Source: Aldehydirespirator sp965221605 (lineage in GTDB: Bacteria; Actinomycetota; Acidimicrobiia; Acidimicrobiales; Aldehydirespiratoraceae). From it: 64,000 bases of DNA. The notes below the pieces were generated by a model that was not told the origin of the DNA, searched no databases, and saw nothing but the letters and a program-made list of their open reading frames with translations. Position numbers and translations under genes: made by a program. How positions within the stretch are numbered: the stretch's first letter is position 1; each line of letters begins with the position of its first letter. This document shows, piece after piece, positions 49,699 through 57,762 of this stretch. The stretch lies in assembly GCA_965221605.1 (NCBI GenBank), contig CBDCSK010000015.1, positions 62,001 through 126,000 of the forward strand. Direction: 5' to 3'.

Positions 49699-52070
49699 CT
49701 AGGTGGGCGGAATTGGCAGGACGGCGGCGCCGGCGGCCTTGGCCCGCTGCATGGTGCTCTCGTGGCAGGTCAGCAGGATCATCTGATGACGCTCAGAGAA
49801 CTCAGCAAGAACCTCCAGGCAACGCCCGGCGCGCTCGTCGTCAAGCCCTACCAGCACATCGTCGAGAATCAGCGGCAGGCGTACACCGCGAGCCTCAGCC
49901 TGTTCCTCCACCGTCGCCAGACGCAGGGCCAGGTACAGCAGCGTCTGGGCGCCCAATGACAGTAGCTGATCCGAGTGCTCGCCCCGTGGCCCGTCCACCA
50001 GCATGTTGTCGGTCCCCGTTGACCTGCGGGTGGTCGGGGCGTGCGGGTTCACTGTGACATTGGTCCAGTCGGCCACCTCGCAAGCCAACTCCTGCGTGCG
50101 CCTTAGGAGCCCCGGCTGCTGCTCGGTGCGGTGTCGCTCGGCCGCGTCGCGCATCAGCGTTGCAGCGAGATGGTGAGCGAGCCCGCGCACGAGGAGCTTC
50201 TCGACCCGCGTCGATTGGGTACCGCGCTCCAGCGTCAACTCCACAGATCGGTTCTCAGCAGACTCGAGTGCTCGCTTCGCCACTTCCAGATCAGTGATCT
50301 GATGCTGTATCCCACTCAGTTCGGCCTCCAGATCGCGGCGGACGGCTTGGACTCGTGACTCCGCAGCCTGCAGGTCGCCGGGCTTGGCTTCTTCGATGCG
50401 GGCGAGCGCAGCGTCGTCATACTTCAAGGCCCGCTTCAGGGCGTCGTCCGCCTCTTGGGCCGCTCTGGCTGTGTCGGAGTGTTGGTCCACGCGGGCACAG
50501 GCCGCCTCCAGCAGCGCCTCCGCCCCGGCCGCGTGTTGAATATCCCTCAAGTACACAGACGCGTCCCGGTCTACTGACTTCCCGCCGCCTTGCCCGCTCT
50601 CGGCGGCCGCAGTGTCAGCCCGATCTATCGTCACAGCGCCCGATGTTGCCGTGGCCTCGGAGGCGTCCGGGTGGCCAAGCAACAGGCCGCGCACATCGTT
50701 GAGACGAGCGACGGCCGTCTCTTGCGCCCTGTTCCAACTCGCGCTCGCGAGTTGGGCCTTGCGAACCGCCTTCAGATGGCGTACGACATTGGGGCTGTAC
50801 TGCTCGATCATTCCCTCTTGTACGCCGACAGCAGCCAGACTCCGCCGGTATTCCTGTAGCGCACGATCAGCGCGACGCTTCTGCTTGTCCAACTCCGTCT
50901 GGGCATCGCTCAGCTTCGTATTGGCGTCGTCCTGCTCGGCGCGGGCGTCCTGAATGTGTTCAGCCAGGCGCAGTTGGTCCGGGTCCAACGACATGGAGCG
51001 CGAGCGCACGGCACGATAGGTGACGACTACGAGCGCCGAGGCGGCCAGGCCTGTGACCGACGCGAGCATCCAGTCCTGCCGCGCAACCGCCAACACCGCG
51101 GCTGCGACGCCGCAGCCGGTTCCCAGGAGGATCCCGGTGAGCCCGAGAGCGCGTCCGGGTGGACGGCTGGGAACCGCTCCAGCTTGGTTCGGGTTCGGCT
51201 TTGCCCCCACCACGTCCTCGGGACTCACCCGCCGATAACGCTGGGTCCACTGAGTCTGAAGACGCTCGGACTCGTCGCTGCTCCGCTGGTGGTGTTCGCT
51301 GGCGCTTTCGTGCTCGATTGTGGCCTCTTCAGCGTTCTTTCGAGCCACTCGATAGCTGGTCTCTTCGTCGTTGGCTGTTTCGATCCCCGGCTCTCCGAGC
51401 GCGATCGTCTCGACCATTTGGCGCCAGCTGCTGTCTACCGCGCCGAAGGCCGACTCGTAGGCGCGTCGGGTCGATTCCTCTTCGGTCTCGGCCGCTCGGA
51501 GTTCGCCGATCTTGGCGCGAGCAGTCGTCGACTGCTCGTGGATGCGCCGATCGGCGGCGGAGGGTTCCGGTGTGTCGGCGAGAATCGACGAGGTGCGGTC
51601 CCGTTCCGCTGCGACCCCGTTGGCGACAGCCTGGAGCGCCAACTGCACCGACCGCAGTTCGCCTTTCCGCTCCCGGAGTTCCGACTCCAACTGCTCCCGC
51701 TGCTTGTTCGCAGCGTCCAGTTCCGTCTCGATGCGGCCCCAATGGTCTTTGGCGCCGGCCAGTCTGCTCATCTCGCTGTCCAGAGCTTCGATACCTGTCT
51801 GCAATTGCCGTGCCGAACCGGCCCGTGCGCTGCCCTTCAAAGCTCCGAGCAGTTCCTGGCTCCTCTTGTCCAGGCTCTCCGCCTCCGTGAACGGATTGAC
51901 CCCGCCGAAGATGGCCTTCACCGACACGTCCTCTTGGATATCGCTGCCGTCGGCCACCTCCAGCGCTTCCACCCAGTAGTGACGGCGGTAACCCCTGAAG
52001 TCGCCGCCACCGAGTCGAGCGGTCAAGTCCTCGCGGCTCCGGGCGACTCCACCGACGCTCGTACTGAAAG
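49699..52070 (-). pseudogene. yhaN-like SMC-type ATPase, C-terminal part (cut by IS)
   Basis: This part encodes about 789 residues after the IS: a coiled coil (ELDAANKQREQLESELRERK and many similar stretches), then two hydrophobic helices in ALGLTGILLGTGCGVAAAVL and WMLASVTGLAASALVVVTYR. A second coiled coil and an ABC head half follow, with signature LLSLGAQTLLYLALRLATVE, Walker B VRLPLILDDVLVGLDDERAG and the switch in ILLTCHES. Joining it to 53691-54005 without the IS restores the frame exactly (VTGTF then STSVGG), giving about 893 residues. Membrane helices inside the coiled coil are a feature of YhaN-type proteins. The intact protein would work with the YhaO-like nuclease in DNA-end processing. 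As it stands the gene is broken. Confidence 0.82.
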
Positions 52071-53690
52071 CCTGAATCCACCGATGGGCTGGTCGGGGTG
52101 GGCTGGTCGGGGTGTTTGTGGGGGTGTTTGGCTGGTTGGGGTGCGGCGGGTGTTGTTGGGGCGTGTTGGGCCGGCGGTTGGGACTGGGCTGGTTTGTGGC
52201 GCTCAGGGGGGTGTGTTCTGGGTGGCGCCGGGCCCGGGGCTGGGGGTTCAGATGAGTTGGGGGAGGTTGCGGGTGTGTGTGAGCGCGGCGGTGAATTGGT
52301 GTGCCCAGGGCCAGTTGAGCGGGAGGCGGAGTTTGTGTCGGTGGCTGTGGTTGACGAGGCGTCCGGGCACGGCGAGCAGCCGCCGGCGGACGGTGGCGGC
52401 TGCGGTGAGCCGTTCGGGGTGCTGTGTGTGTCCGAGTCGTGCGGTCCAGCGGGTGAGGTTGTGGGCCAGCACGGCGCAGGCGAGGTGGGCGGCGTTGGCG
52501 AAGAACCTTCCGGAGGGGCAGTGGGCGAGGCCGTTGTCTTTGAGGTCTCTGATGGCGAGCTCGACTCGGGCGTGGCCGCGGTGGTAGGCGTCGGCGGTTT
52601 CGGTGTCGAGGTCGTCTCTGTTCGTGATGAACGCGTGGTGGCGCCAGTCGGGCCACAGCTCGCGTTGGGGGCCTTCTGGGAGTCGGGTGCGGCGCACCAC
52701 GAGGCGCAGCTTTCGGGGGCCACAGGGGTCGCGGCGGCTCGTTGTGATGGCGCACTCGGCGACCTGGGCTTCCCCGTCGGGGTAGGCGATCGGCGTCCAG
52801 GCGGTCTCGTCGATGCCGTCGATGGCTGCTTTGACTTTGGCGTTCTGTGGGATCGTGACCGACCAGCGGGCCTTGTATGTGTCGAGCTTTGCGATCAGCG
52901 CGTAGGAGAAGAACCCGGCGTCGGCGCGCACGGTGAGCTTCGTGCCCGGCGCGAGGCGTCCGAGGCGGGCCAGGGTCTCCGCGGCGAAGCGGACATGGCC
53001 GCGCTGGGAGGACCCCGACCGCATCCTGGCGTGGAGCACCTCGCCGGTGTCGTCCCGGGTCGCCGCCAGCGGGTGGTAGCCCCAAACCTTGGTGTGGCCG
53101 TAGGCCGCGCCCTGCTTGGACTTGCCGTGGACCTCACAGACCGTGGAGTCCAGATCCACCGTCATCTCCGCCGCTGCCGGCGCCGCGCCCGAAGACCACG
53201 CCCGGCTGAGCGCCAGCTCCAGGGCGCGGTCGAACTGGCGCACATGGCCCCAGGTGAAGGACCGCAGCCACGTCCCCAACGTCGACGGCGCCGCAGGCTC
53301 AAAGCCCAGCACCGCCGAAGCGGACCCGGCCCGCAGCCTGTCGGCGTCGCCGATGAACGAGCCGCCCACCAGCATCGACGCCACCACCGACAGCGCCTTC
53401 GCCCCGGACCCACGGCCCGCCGCGGGCGGGCGCACCGCATCGTCGATGAGCGCCTCCAAACCCAGCCGGCCCATCACCGTGCCCGCCAACAGCAGCCCCG
53501 CATCGGCCACCAGCGAAGCGTCGTCGAACACCGCCTCGATCCCGTCGATACCACCCGCTACGCTGCTCACAGGAAGTGCCTCCTCACATGGCCAGAATCA
53601 CTGTTGACTCAAACAGCATTCTCCCATGTCAGGAGGCCTTTCCGGTGGACGCGCCAACCCCACAAACCTCACCGCGCCGGTGGATCCAGG
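52071..53690 (-). mobile_element. IS1380-like insertion sequence, copy 2 (1620 bp)
   Basis: The ends are CCTGAATCCACCGATG at 52071 and the inverse GGTGGATCCAGG ending at 53690. The 5-bp target duplication GAAAG flanks it (52066-52070 and 53691-53695). Length equals that of copy 1. The left non-coding end differs from copy 1 more than the transposase gene does. It interrupts the yhaN-like gene in a way that removal restores the frame. Confidence 0.9.
52248..53570 (-). CDS. IS1380-family DDE transposase (copy 2)
   Basis: The 440-residue protein starts at GTG 53570 (MSSVAGGIDGIEAVFDDASL) after GAGGAGG. DDE features are as in copy 1: VDLDSTVCEVHGKSKQG, VRADAGFFSYALIAKLD and HARVELAIRDLKDNGLAHCP. 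Differences include LGFEPAAPSTLG against LPFAVAAPSTLG and GRLAPGTKLTVRADAGFF against RRLAPHAAVTVRADAGFF. The longer plus-strand and minus-strand frames across this region are shadows. The gene is intact, so the element may still be mobile. Confidence 0.92.
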   Translation of the reverse strand: MSSVAGGIDGIEAVFDDASLVADAGLLLAGTVMGRLGLEALIDDAVRPPAAGRGSGAKALSVVASMLVGGSFIGDADRLRAGSASAVLGFEPAAPSTLGTWLRSFTWGHVRQFDRALELALSRAWSSGAAPAAAEMTVDLDSTVCEVHGKSKQGAAYGHTKVWGYHPLAATRDDTGEVLHARMRSGSSQRGHVRFAAETLARLGRLAPGTKLTVRADAGFFSYALIAKLDTYKARWSVTIPQNAKVKAAIDGIDETAWTPIAYPDGEAQVAECAITTSRRDPCGPRKLRLVVRRTRLPEGPQRELWPDWRHHAFITNRDDLDTETADAYHRGHARVELAIRDLKDNGLAHCPSGRFFANAAHLACAVLAHNLTRWTARLGHTQHPERLTAAATVRRRLLAVPGRLVNHSHRHKLRLPLNWPWAHQFTAALTHTRNLPQLI

Positions 53691-54005
53691 GAAAGTCCCC
53701 GTGACGATGGCGCGCGAACTCCGCACAGGTACCTTGGCCCTGACCTCAATCCGCAGGTCGTCGGAACCGAGCAGGCCGGTCAATTTCGCTTCAAGAACTT
53801 CTTGGTTCCTGCCGAAGCGATGCAGCAGACTGCTCTGGCCCGGGCCGGCGATCAGCCAGGCCAGAGCGGTGGCGACGCTGGTCTTGCCGGACTCGTTGGG
53901 TCCGTACAAGACGACGAAGCCCTTCTCGGGCAGATTGAGCTTGAAGCCCGAGGCGCGGCCCCATCGTGGCACCTCCACGCGATCGACTCTGAGGATCTTG
54001 CTCAC
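53691..54005 (-). pseudogene. yhaN-like SMC-type ATPase, N-terminal part
   Basis: This part encodes the first 105 residues: MSKILRVDRVEVPRWGRASG, Walker A YGPNESGKTSVATALAWLIA (residues 35-43) and the following strand up to SSRAIVTGTF, where the IS begins. GTG 54005 overlaps the stop of the yhaO-like gene (GTGA, 54002-54005), so the two are coupled. The second half of the ATPase head lies at 49699-52070. A truncated protein would have no complete ATP site. Confidence 0.85.
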
Positions 54006-55345
54006 GATGGCTCGTCCGACTCGGCGTAGGTGGCCAGCAGCACTTCCTCGGCTAGGTCGAGCACGTCCTCCCTACGCTCTGGGCGCTCGTCGAGGATGGA
54101 CTGCCAGGCCTTGGATAGCGAGGACGGCAGTCCTTCTTGGAGCAGCTTGTCGACGCTGGTGGTCGGGCTGGTGCTCCCCGGTTGCGCCTCGCCGATGCTG
54201 GCATCGGCGTGCGGTCGTCGCAGCTCTTGAAGATCCCTCAGCACATCGGCTCGCAGATCCCCGCCGGCAAGGACGGCGTCACGGTCCAAGGCGGTGCGCA
54301 CCGTGGCTTCCAAGCTGCACAGCCCCCCGCCACCCAAGCGCTTCGACAGATCGTCGGACAGACCCACGATGAAGTCGCCGTCGTCGACGGCTTCTCGCAA
54401 CCGCGCCGCGTCGCCGCTCGTCCCCATCAGCCGGGCCTCCCACACGACCGGGCACGGGTGATGGGAAGCTCCCAGCTCGGTTGCTGCGTCCAGGAGGCGG
54501 TCTGGGACCTTGGCGATGGAGTCGGTTGGAGTGATCTGGATGTCACTTCGAACGAACCGCACTGCGTCGCAGGGCTCGAACCGGGGCTCGCCGATGCGTC
54601 CATGGTCAACCGGCACCACCAGAGCGCCCTTGGGCTCGCACTCGGACGGCTTGAAGCTGCGGCCCTGGAGGTTGCCGCAGTACGACGCCCAGGAACCTCC
54701 CGGGAGCTGACGCATGTCCCGCTTGTGGATGTGGCCCAGCGCCCAGTAGTCCACTCCAACGCCGTCGAGGTCGTCGTACGAGCACGGGGCGTAGGGGTCG
54801 TGGCCCTTGTTGCGGCCGACGTTGGCATGCAGGACGGCCACGTGGGGGGCGTGCGCGACCTCAGGGTCCGGTGCCAACGCCCCGAAGCGCAGGGCGAGGT
54901 TCTGGGTCTCCCTTCTTGTGCCGAAGCTCACACCGCTCACTCGCACCTTGGAACCGCTGTTGCGCAACTCCAGAGTGTGGGACTCCGGCCGGCCCGCCGG
55001 GAAACGGACGACGCCTTCGGGCAGTTCACCGACCGGTTTGAAGCCGTCGCTTAGAGGGTCGTGGTTGCCGTGGCAGACGAACACCCGCGTGCCGTTGTCC
55101 GTCAACCTCCGCAGACCCCGATGGAAGCTGAGCTGCACTCCGACCCCGGCAACTGCGTCGTCGAAGATGTCGCCTGCAAGCACAAGGAACGAGGCCTTCT
55201 CGTCGATGCACAGGTCCACCAGGTTGTCCCACGCCTTGGCCGCTCGGCTGGCCAACTCCGCACGGCGTTGCTTGTCCAGCAGTCCCAGACTTCCCAGCGG
55301 GGCGTCGAGATGCAGATCGGAGGCATGTACGAAGCAGTCGCTCAC
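54002..55345 (-). CDS. YhaO/SbcD-type metallophosphoesterase, DNA nuclease
   Basis: The 447-residue protein carries the five phosphoesterase motifs: ASDLHLDAP (from residue 9), LVLAGDIFDDAVAG, VFVCHGNHDPLS, AVLHANVGRN and WALGHIHKRDMRQ. This is the Mre11/SbcD-type two-metal nuclease core, followed by a C-terminal part about 200 residues long as in YhaO. It would act with the YhaN-like ATPase encoded downstream, which is now interrupted by an IS. The GTG start at 55345 has TAGGAT (55353-55358) 7 bases upstream. The gene itself looks intact and expressed from a leaderless promoter. Confidence 0.87.
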   Translation of the reverse strand: MSDCFVHASDLHLDAPLGSLGLLDKQRRAELASRAAKAWDNLVDLCIDEKASFLVLAGDIFDDAVAGVGVQLSFHRGLRRLTDNGTRVFVCHGNHDPLSDGFKPVGELPEGVVRFPAGRPESHTLELRNSGSKVRVSGVSFGTRRETQNLALRFGALAPDPEVAHAPHVAVLHANVGRNKGHDPYAPCSYDDLDGVGVDYWALGHIHKRDMRQLPGGSWASYCGNLQGRSFKPSECEPKGALVVPVDHGRIGEPRFEPCDAVRFVRSDIQITPTDSIAKVPDRLLDAATELGASHHPCPVVWEARLMGTSGDAARLREAVDDGDFIVGLSDDLSKRLGGGGLCSLEATVRTALDRDAVLAGGDLRADVLRDLQELRRPHADASIGEAQPGSTSPTTSVDKLLQEGLPSSLSKAWQSILDERPERREDVLDLAEEVLLATYAESDEPS

Positions 55346-55352
55346 ACAGCGG

Positions 55353-55358
55353 ATCCTA
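55353..55358 (-). promoter_or_regulatory. Leaderless -10 element of the yhaO-yhaN operon
   Basis: TAGGAT on the minus strand ends 7 bases before GTG 55345. Confidence 0.5.
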
Positions 55359-55510
55359 TGACTATGCAGACTTCCTCACAATGGGCGTGCCGCGTGTGAT
55401 TTGTTGCACCAGAGCGCAATGGCCGAGGTGCCACGCTCCTGCTGAGCACGATGGGCCGGTTCGCGCTCCGCGTTGCCGCTGACCCTTATCGGCCCCTGCT
55501 GTGGCTGTTG

Positions 55511-55565
55511 AACTGCCATTGTATTGGCTTGTAAATCGCCACTTTATTGGCATATACTGCTGCTC
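55511..55565 (+). promoter_or_regulatory. Promoter and tandem operator of the 55.6-kb ATPase (copy B)
   Basis: Two GCCA-N6-TGGC palindromes lie at 55515-55528 and 55538-55551, 23 bases apart. The second abuts TATACT (55553-55558), which ends 7 bases before the GTG start at 55566. A protein bound to these sites would cover the -35 and -10 regions. The same 45-bp block recurs at 49628-49672. Confidence 0.6.
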
Positions 55566-56858
55566 GTGGACGAGTCAGCGGCGATCGGCAGCATCGCGCC
55601 CGATGGGTATCTGCCCCGGGTCGTGGATGACGAGATGGGGAGGGCGCTGCGGGCGATGCCCGCGGTGGTTGTCGAGGGTCCCCGTGGGTGTGGCAAGACC
55701 TGGATTGGGCGACGCTTCGCCAGCAGCGCCGTCTACTTGGATGAACGGGCGCATGAGGGGCTGGCCGCCGGAATGGACCCGGCGACGCTCCTCGACGGGG
55801 AGCCGCCGCGCCTGCTGGACGAGTGGCAGCTCGCTCCCGGAATCTGGAATCCGATGCGCCGGGCCTGCGATGCCCGCGGCGAGCGGGGCCAGTTCATCCT
55901 CACGGGCTCCGCCAACCCGCCCGACGACATCACCCGCCATTCGGGCGCCGGACGGATCATGCGCGTCCGCATGCGTCCCATGAGCCTCTACGAGAGCGGG
56001 GAGTCCGACGGCACCGTGCCGTTGGCCGGTCTGCTCGACGGCGACAGGCGCGCGGCGGTCGACGCAGGTCTCACGCTGGACGATGTGCTCGCGCTGGCGT
56101 GCCGGGGCGGATGGCCCCAGATGCGCGACGCCGACCCGGCGACGGCCCGGGACGCGGCCCGCGCCTATCTGGATGAGATCGGGCGCACCGACGTGTCCCG
56201 CGTGGACGGGGTGGATCGAGACCCGGTGCGGGTAGGGCGGCTGCTCGTGTCGCTGGCCCGCAATGTCGCCACCGAGGTGAGGCACACCGTCCTGGCGGCG
56301 GACACGGCCGCGGCCGGCGAGGCGCCCCTGGAGCGCCGCACCGTCGCCGGCTACCTGGCTGCGCTGGCAAGGCTCTTCGTGGTCGAGGAGGTGCCGGCCT
56401 GGCGGCCGCACCTGGCCTCGCGTGCACAGGTGCGGCGCTCTGGACGGATCCATCTGGCGGACCCGTCGCTGACCGTTGCTGCTCTGGGTGCAAGCGTCGA
56501 TGGTCTGATCCGCGACCTGGGCTTCGCGGGGCGGCTCTTCGAGTCGATGGTGATCCGGGACCTGCAGGTGTACGCTCGAGCGAACCGCTGCTCCCTGGCC
56601 CACTACCGCGACAGCGACAACCTGGAGGTCGATCTGATCGTCGAGCATCCCGACGGTCGGTGGATCGCCGCAGAGGTCGAGCTGGGCGGCGCGGCCGCGA
56701 TCGACAAGGGTGCCGAGTCGCTGCGGCGGCTGCACGACAAGCTCGACCGGGCCAAGACCGGCGACCCGGCCAAGCTGGTGGTGATCACCGCCACCGGCTA
56801 TGGCTACGAGCGCCCCGACGGCGTGGCGGTGGTGCCCGTCACGTCGCTCGGCCCGTAG
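55566..56858 (+). CDS. DUF4143 AAA ATPase
   Basis: From GTG 55566 the protein has 430 residues. Walker A is VVEGPRGCGKTWIGRRFAS (residues 38-46) and Walker B is PRLLDEWQLAPG. FILTGSANPPDD follows as sensor region. The C-terminal half has RLFESMVIRDLQVYARANRC, HYRDSDNLEVDLIVEHPDGR and WIAAEVELGGAAAIDKGAES, which is the DUF4143 nuclease-like core. In this core Glu replaces the usual Lys of ExK (EVEL). A residual start at 55524 would run through the operator and is rejected. It is related in architecture to the gene at 15572 but clearly diverged. Function unknown; such genes are common in mobile neighbourhoods. Confidence 0.83.
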   Translation: MDESAAIGSIAPDGYLPRVVDDEMGRALRAMPAVVVEGPRGCGKTWIGRRFASSAVYLDERAHEGLAAGMDPATLLDGEPPRLLDEWQLAPGIWNPMRRACDARGERGQFILTGSANPPDDITRHSGAGRIMRVRMRPMSLYESGESDGTVPLAGLLDGDRRAAVDAGLTLDDVLALACRGGWPQMRDADPATARDAARAYLDEIGRTDVSRVDGVDRDPVRVGRLLVSLARNVATEVRHTVLAADTAAAGEAPLERRTVAGYLAALARLFVVEEVPAWRPHLASRAQVRRSGRIHLADPSLTVAALGASVDGLIRDLGFAGRLFESMVIRDLQVYARANRCSLAHYRDSDNLEVDLIVEHPDGRWIAAEVELGGAAAIDKGAESLRRLHDKLDRAKTGDPAKLVVITATGYGYERPDGVAVVPVTSLGP

Positions 56859-57007
56859 TCGGCCGGACTGGTCGCGGCACACGGCACCGGTCGATAGCCA
56901 TCCGATGTTGCCCATCCGCAAGGCGTAGAGGGGCGGATCGGTCGCTGCCGCCCGTCACAGAGCGGGACGGATCGGGTCTCGCTGGGAGATTCCACGTTGT
57001 GGATTGC

Positions 57008-57013
57008 TAGCGT
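57008..57013 (+). promoter_or_regulatory. Leaderless -10 element of the molybdenum hydroxylase cluster
   Basis: TAGCGT ends 8 bases before GTG 57022 and favours it over the in-frame start at 57004. Confidence 0.5.
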
Positions 57014-57021
57014 CTTGTTCC

Positions 57022-57762
57022 GTGCCGCTTGTTGCCGCTTACCACCGGCCGGTGTCCCTGGGGGAGGCGCTCGACCTGCTCAGCACGCCCCGGCGGGTGG
57101 CCCTCGCCGGCGGGACGACGCTCAACGCCGACCGTGAGCCCTCCGACCTCGAGGCCGTCGACCTGCAGGCGCTCGGGCTGGATCAGGTCGCCGCGGCCGA
57201 GGGCGGGCTGGTGCGGCTGGGGGCCACCGCCACGCTCGATGCGGTCCGCCGCTGCGACCTTCTGCCCGAGCCGTTGAGGGAGCTGGCCCGGGCCGAGCAG
57301 CCCTCCACGCTGCGGACGCTGGCCACGGTGGGCGGCCTCGTGGCCAAGGCCTCGGCCGAGAGCCTGCTGCTGGCCGCCCTGCTGGCCCACGAGGCCCGGG
57401 TGGAGCTGGCGGGTCCCGGCGACGCCGGATCCTCAGAGCGCGGTCTCGGAGAGCTGCTGGCCGCCGGGCTGGCGCCGGGCTCGTTGATCACCGCGGTTGC
57501 CGTCGATCCTTCGGGGAGCACGGCGGTGTCGCGGACGGGCCGCACTCCCGCCGATGTGCCCATCGTCGCGGCCTACGGGCGCCGCACCGACGGGTTCGTG
57601 GCCATGGCCCTAACCGGGGTGGCCGACCATCCTGTGCTGGTGGACGTGCACGACCCGACCGCGGGCCTGGATCCGGCAGGGGACTTCAGAGGCAGCCGCG
57701 AGTACCGCCTGCACCTGGCCGGCACGCTCACGGCCCGGGTCATGCAGGAGCTGTACCCATGA
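57022..57762 (+). CDS. FAD-binding subunit of a xanthine-dehydrogenase-family enzyme (YgfM/CoxM-like)
   Basis: The 246-residue protein resembles the FAD subunit of molybdenum hydroxylases: AAYHRPVSLGEALDLLSTPR, then RVALAGGTTLNADRE, GGLVRLGATATLDAVRRCDL and STLRTLATVGGLVAKASAES. It is shorter than typical CoxM (about 290 residues). The second FAD motif (usually TIGGN/S) reads TVGGLV. The start is GTG 57022. Its TGA overlaps the ATG of the XdhD-type gene (ATGA, 57759-57762). It would receive electrons from the molybdenum subunit, but the intervening Fe-S domain has lost its cysteines. Confidence 0.78.
   Translation: MPLVAAYHRPVSLGEALDLLSTPRRVALAGGTTLNADREPSDLEAVDLQALGLDQVAAAEGGLVRLGATATLDAVRRCDLLPEPLRELARAEQPSTLRTLATVGGLVAKASAESLLLAALLAHEARVELAGPGDAGSSERGLGELLAAGLAPGSLITAVAVDPSGSTAVSRTGRTPADVPIVAAYGRRTDGFVAMALTGVADHPVLVDVHDPTAGLDPAGDFRGSREYRLHLAGTLTARVMQELYP

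Noticed and set aside
52602..53085. Fusion of the yhaN C-terminal frame with transposase-antisense sequence (frame 49699-53085)
   Set aside because: The upstream part is read out of frame through the IS and has no start. The natural N-terminus is at 54005.
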